From: a bacterium
Lineage (GTDB): Bacteria; Electryoneota; RPQS01
Length of the DNA: 7,659 nt
Assembly (NCBI GenBank): GCA_028711875.1
Contig: JAQTRJ010000089.1
Coordinates: forward strand, 1 to 7,659
Direction: 5' to 3'
Part shown: positions 5,036 through 7,659 of the stretch, in pieces
Numbering within the stretch: the first letter of the stretch is position 1
Layout of the letters: every line of letters begins with the position of its first letter
Notes under the pieces: model-generated
Seen by the model: only the letters and a program-made list of their open reading frames with translations
The model's database searches: none
What the model was told of the DNA's origin: nothing
Translations under genes and position numbers: made by a program

Positions 5036-5584
5036 CTATTTGAGGAGGTCGCGGAGCGGTTCGAAGGTGATGAAGTCGGCATGGTGGACGATGACGGCGG
5101 CGGGCGAACGATACGCGCCGTCGCCCTCGTGCGCGTGCACGGCGATAATGTGCTGGACTTCGTCGGGCAGGCCGTGTTTGAGAGCCAGCGCCGCGCCGGA
5201 AAACGGATGACGCATGATGCGGCCGGTTTGACTCTTCACGAAACCCTTCTCGGTCTCGGCATACTCCATGAGCTTGCCGACGTCGTGGAGAATCGCGCCC
5301 GAGAGCAGAATATCGCGATCCAGTTGATAGTAGCGGTTGTAGAAACCGTCGAGAGTGTCGGCGATACGGATGGAAGTCTGCACGACGCTGCGCATGTGCG
5401 TGAGCAGTCCGACCGGGCAGTTCGGAATCAGGAGCGTGAAGGGGATGCGATCGAGATCATCGAGCGTCCACCCGCCACGGCTCATGGCTTCCTGAAAGGC
5501 GGCGCAGGTCTTGGCGCGGATATTGTTATCAGTGATGTGGGCGATTTCGGGGAAGACTTCGATTAATTTTTCGGTGAGCGGCAT
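5036..5584 (-). CDS. HD-domain metal-dependent hydrolase
   Basis: A 182-residue soluble protein with the conserved HD phosphohydrolase layout. H63 is in LTHMRSVV, the doublet H100-D101 in ILHDVGK with K104, H126 in RHPFSG, H150 in VHAHEG, and D170 in HHADFI. HD proteins of this kind bind divalent metals and cleave phosphate esters, often of nucleotides or RNA. The spacing loosely resembles the HD domain of YhaM-type exoribonucleases, but no nucleic-acid-binding domain is present, and the substrate is unknown. The start ATG (5584) has GGAG 6 nt upstream and lies 17 nt after the glycosyltransferase stop. An in-frame extension to 5629 would overlap that gene and is unlikely. The TAG stop abuts REP copy R6, so the REP/RAYT block begins exactly where this gene ends. 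Confidence 0.85.
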   Translation of the reverse strand: MPLTEKLIEVFPEIAHITDNNIRAKTCAAFQEAMSRGGWTLDDLDRIPFTLLIPNCPVGLLTHMRSVVQTSIRIADTLDGFYNRYYQLDRDILLSGAILHDVGKLMEYAETEKGFVKSQTGRIMRHPFSGAALALKHGLPDEVQHIIAVHAHEGDGAYRSPAAVIVHHADFITFEPLRDLLK

Positions 5585-5588
5585 GGGT

Positions 5589-5594
5589 ATCTCC
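5589..5594 (-). promoter_or_regulatory. Shine-Dalgarno for the HD-domain gene
   Basis: GGAGAT (5594-5589 on the minus strand), with GGAG 6 nt before the ATG at 5584, decides the start in favour of MPLTEKLIEV over the longer upstream reading frame. Confidence 0.7.
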
Positions 5595-5601
5595 AAGCGG
5601 T

Positions 5602-7182
5602 TTATTCGATATCTTCGGGCGAGGGCCACCAGGTATCTTCGGGAGTGCGGCGGCGATAGACAAACACGTCACCGATCTGTCCCTCGGGCAAGTAATTTTG
5701 TCTCAGGTAATCAGCGAGCATCGGATACGTGCGAAGGGAATATTTGACAAACGGAAAGGCGTAATCATATACTTTGACCAGATCGAAAATGTATTTCGGT
5801 TGACGACGCTCGAGGTCTTCGACGAACATCGCTTCCGCCTGCGGATGCCCGTAAGGACGCACCGCACGTTCCGACATCGGATCAAAGGAACCGGGAGAGT
5901 ACCCGGTGATGTAATGACACAAATAATCGCGCACGCCGGGCAGGCGATTCGCGTGATAATAAATCTGCGGACAGTAGCCCCAAACGACGATGGTCTGATC
6001 GGGAGTGGTGTTCTCGCGCGCGAACTGCGCAACCTTAAATTCGAGCGATTCCCCACCAAGCCGGTAGATCGAGACTCCCCTCGGCATCGCACCTCGATCC
6101 CATGCGCGCCAGGCGGGAAAATGGAGCGCCGCCACCGCCACGCCCACCATCACCCCTCCCACCAAGAGCAGCCGATGGGAACGTTTCACGCGGTGCAATG
6201 CAAACCAAGCAGGAACTCCGAGCAGCGCGACGATGGGAAAGACTTGAATCCAATAATGACCGAAAAAGCGCGAGCCGGAACACAGAGCGAGAACGGAGGC
6301 GAGGGTCATCCACAAAAGAAACGATCTGACTCTTTCCCTGGGACCTCTCCAGAGGATGATTCCCCCCCAGACAGCCGCCGCCACCGGAATTGCCGCTTGA
6401 ATCAGGAAGTCGTTGCCGTTATAATATAATGCAAGGAGGAAACCGAGGAAACCGGTGTCGCTGGAGTAGGCGAACGGATAGCGCAGCCACGAGTCCCACG
6501 CCCAACCGAACGCGCCGCGGCCTGCGTAAACCATGAGCACGGGAAGCCACGGCAAAAACACACCGATCAATGCGAAGACGACGCCGCGCAAACGCCGCTC
6601 GCTTTCGCTCAAGGCGAGATAGAACAGCGGCAGAAGAAACGCGCCCAGCGTCTGGCGGAAGAGCATGGCGATGCCCATGAGCGTTCCGGAAAGCAGCCAT
6701 GCCCATGCGTTGCCGCGCGCCTTCCATGCGACGAGCAGCGCGGCGACCGCCCCGACGATAGCCGGCGATTCCACGTTCAGGGCCATGATCTCGTAGGGGA
6801 GATTGAAACTGTTCGAGACCATCCAAAAGAGGCCCGCCGCGGGAAGCGCCGCGGGGATTCCCCACATGGCCACGGCAAGTTCGACGAGCAGAATTCCCGC
6901 CGCGATCATGATGACGAGATGCGCGGCGTGGATCACCGTCAGCGAACGTCCGAAGATTTCAAAGAGCAGAAAATAAAGCAGTGCGACGCCGGGCGGCTTG
7001 GTGGAGCCGAGCAAATCCACGCCGGGAAGCCAGCCGCGACTCAGCGCGTCGGCGGCGACGGCGTATTCGGCTTCGTCAATGTTGTAAATGGTCTCGTCAA
7101 CGAAACTCAGGCGGCAGAGCAGCATTCCGAGCAGGATCACCAGCCACGCCGCCGGGCGCTGGATGGCAGGCGAAATTTTCAA
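5602..7182 (-). CDS. Membrane glycosyltransferase, GT39/ArnT-like
   Basis: A polytopic inner-membrane glycosyltransferase of the GT-C fold (PMT/ArnT type), which uses a polyprenyl-phosphate sugar and transfers it on the periplasmic side. A first membrane helix at about 11-27 leads to a loop with the catalytic-type acidic pair D36-E37 in NIDEAEY. STKPPG at 60-65 is typical of the family. Further hydrophobic segments lie at about 64-78, 82-106, 108-123, 140-153, 161-176, 180-192, 200-219, 260-278, 288-301, 313-330 and 337-353, with RFFGHYWIQVFP at 305-316. A soluble C-terminal domain follows from about 380. Donor and acceptor cannot be told. The start is uncertain: I chose TTG (7182), whose TTGA overlaps the upstream stop, giving 526 residues. 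GTG at 7239 or a longer form to 7326 would add sequence that looks like read-through of the upstream gene. No convincing Shine-Dalgarno supports any of these. Confidence 0.85.
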   Translation of the reverse strand: MKISPAIQRPAAWLVILLGMLLCRLSFVDETIYNIDEAEYAVAADALSRGWLPGVDLLGSTKPPGVALLYFLLFEIFGRSLTVIHAAHLVIMIAAGILLVELAVAMWGIPAALPAAGLFWMVSNSFNLPYEIMALNVESPAIVGAVAALLVAWKARGNAWAWLLSGTLMGIAMLFRQTLGAFLLPLFYLALSESERRLRGVVFALIGVFLPWLPVLMVYAGRGAFGWAWDSWLRYPFAYSSDTGFLGFLLALYYNGNDFLIQAAIPVAAAVWGGIILWRGPRERVRSFLLWMTLASVLALCSGSRFFGHYWIQVFPIVALLGVPAWFALHRVKRSHRLLLVGGVMVGVAVAALHFPAWRAWDRGAMPRGVSIYRLGGESLEFKVAQFARENTTPDQTIVVWGYCPQIYYHANRLPGVRDYLCHYITGYSPGSFDPMSERAVRPYGHPQAEAMFVEDLERRQPKYIFDLVKVYDYAFPFVKYSLRTYPMLADYLRQNYLPEGQIGDVFVYRRRTPEDTWWPSPEDIE

Positions 7183-7659
7183 CGGAGCAATCGAGAAAAT
7201 TCGGCAACGGCGCGTTCCCAGCCGAGACGCAGCGCCCACGTCCAGAGGTCGGGCACGGGATAAATTTCCTCGACATGAGGAATCCTCCCGAGCGACGGCG
7301 GGAGATGGCGGCCGGTCGGCCCCCACAGTGCGACCCGCAGAATGAGTTTCGCGGCGGCAAGAGCAGAGGAAGTCAACCGCGCAAGTTCGGCCTCAGCCTG
7401 TGCGGAGGTGGCCGAGTCGAACAGTTTCTCCGTGGAAAAATACGCCCACTGCGCGCGCGCGCGGGAGAGTTCCTTGAGCGCGGCGGGTTCCGGTTCGATG
7501 GGCGCACCGACCTCCTGTCCTTCGACGGCCACCCGGCGCGCGGCTTCGGCGGCGGTAAACGGGTCGTGCAGGGAACGATGGCCTTCGGCGGTCAACACAA
7601 TGCGATCGTGCGCGTCACCGAGAGCGGGCAGCCGATCGAGCAGATCCGTCTCGATTTTC
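7179..7659 (-). CDS. Unrecognised protein, C-terminal part
   Basis: An open frame enters from the right edge and ends at TGA (7181-7179), leaving 159 visible residues; the N-terminus lies outside the window. I recognise no family. The visible part is Ala- and Glu-rich and looks mostly helical, with no membrane segment. Residues RIPHVEEIYPVPDLWTWALR near the C-terminus are its most distinctive stretch. Codon 7598 is a GTG and could be an internal start, but the frame stays open to the window edge, so the gene is probably longer. Its stop overlaps the proposed TTG start of the glycosyltransferase, which suggests the two are co-transcribed. No function can be assigned. Confidence 0.6.
   Translation of the reverse strand, partial: KIETDLLDRLPALGDAHDRIVLTAEGHRSLHDPFTAAEAARRVAVEGQEVGAPIEPEPAALKELSRARAQWAYFSTEKLFDSATSAQAEAELARLTSSALAAAKLILRVALWGPTGRHLPPSLGRIPHVEEIYPVPDLWTWALRLGWERAVAEFSRLLR

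Noticed and set aside
4383..5037. A CRISPR array
   Set aside because: The repeats are short hairpins with irregular spacing and an inverted copy. There are no spacers of uniform length and no cas genes. The RAYT context explains them better.
4898..5566. A plus-strand frame of 222 residues covering the REP cluster and the HD gene
   Set aside because: It runs antisense to the HD gene and through repeats, and has no domain signature.
7183..7326. N-terminal extension of the glycosyltransferase to 7326
   Set aside because: The added residues are Arg/Ser/Pro-rich, not membrane- or family-like, and lie out of frame inside the upstream gene.

Overview
All recognisable protein genes and the one tRNA lie on the minus strand, so the window reads from right to left. 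The DNA is GC-rich. Gene packing is tight, with 1-4 nt overlaps. The lipid-linked-type glycosyltransferase suggests a Gram-negative-like envelope. The tRNA does not encode its CCA end. These traits fit an uncultured bacterium, perhaps from the FCB group or a related candidate phylum, but the phylum is a low-confidence guess.

Right part (7659 to 5036): the C-terminal part of an unrecognised protein overlaps a GT39/ArnT-like membrane glycosyltransferase, which is followed by a small HD-domain hydrolase. Middle (5035 to 4383): a REP-associated tyrosine transposase (RAYT, HUH/Y1 family) sits among six copies of a short GTAG-plus-hairpin REP element. Three copies are upstream of it, two are at its 3' end, and one lies inverted inside the transposase reading frame. 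The stop codons of the transposase and of the HD gene fall in or directly against REP copies. This is the most unusual part of the window.

Left part (4326 to 403): a four-gene set, tryptophanase (tnaA), a 17beta-HSD-like short-chain dehydrogenase, a HAD phosphatase of the beta-phosphoglucomutase-like group, and class I fructose-1,6-bisphosphatase (fbp). Each gene's stop overlaps the next start (TAGTG, ATGA, ATGA), so they are almost certainly co-transcribed and translationally coupled. The last two suggest sugar-phosphate metabolism. Why tryptophanase heads the set is not obvious; growth on tryptophan-derived pyruvate feeding gluconeogenesis is one possible link (inference).

Far left (402 to 1): a 276-base gap with four inverted repeats, a strong sigma70-type promoter, and tRNA-Leu(UAG). 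The first 41 bases, beyond the tRNA 3' end, show nothing recognisable. No gene was found on the plus strand; its long open frames are mirror images of GC-rich coding sequence.
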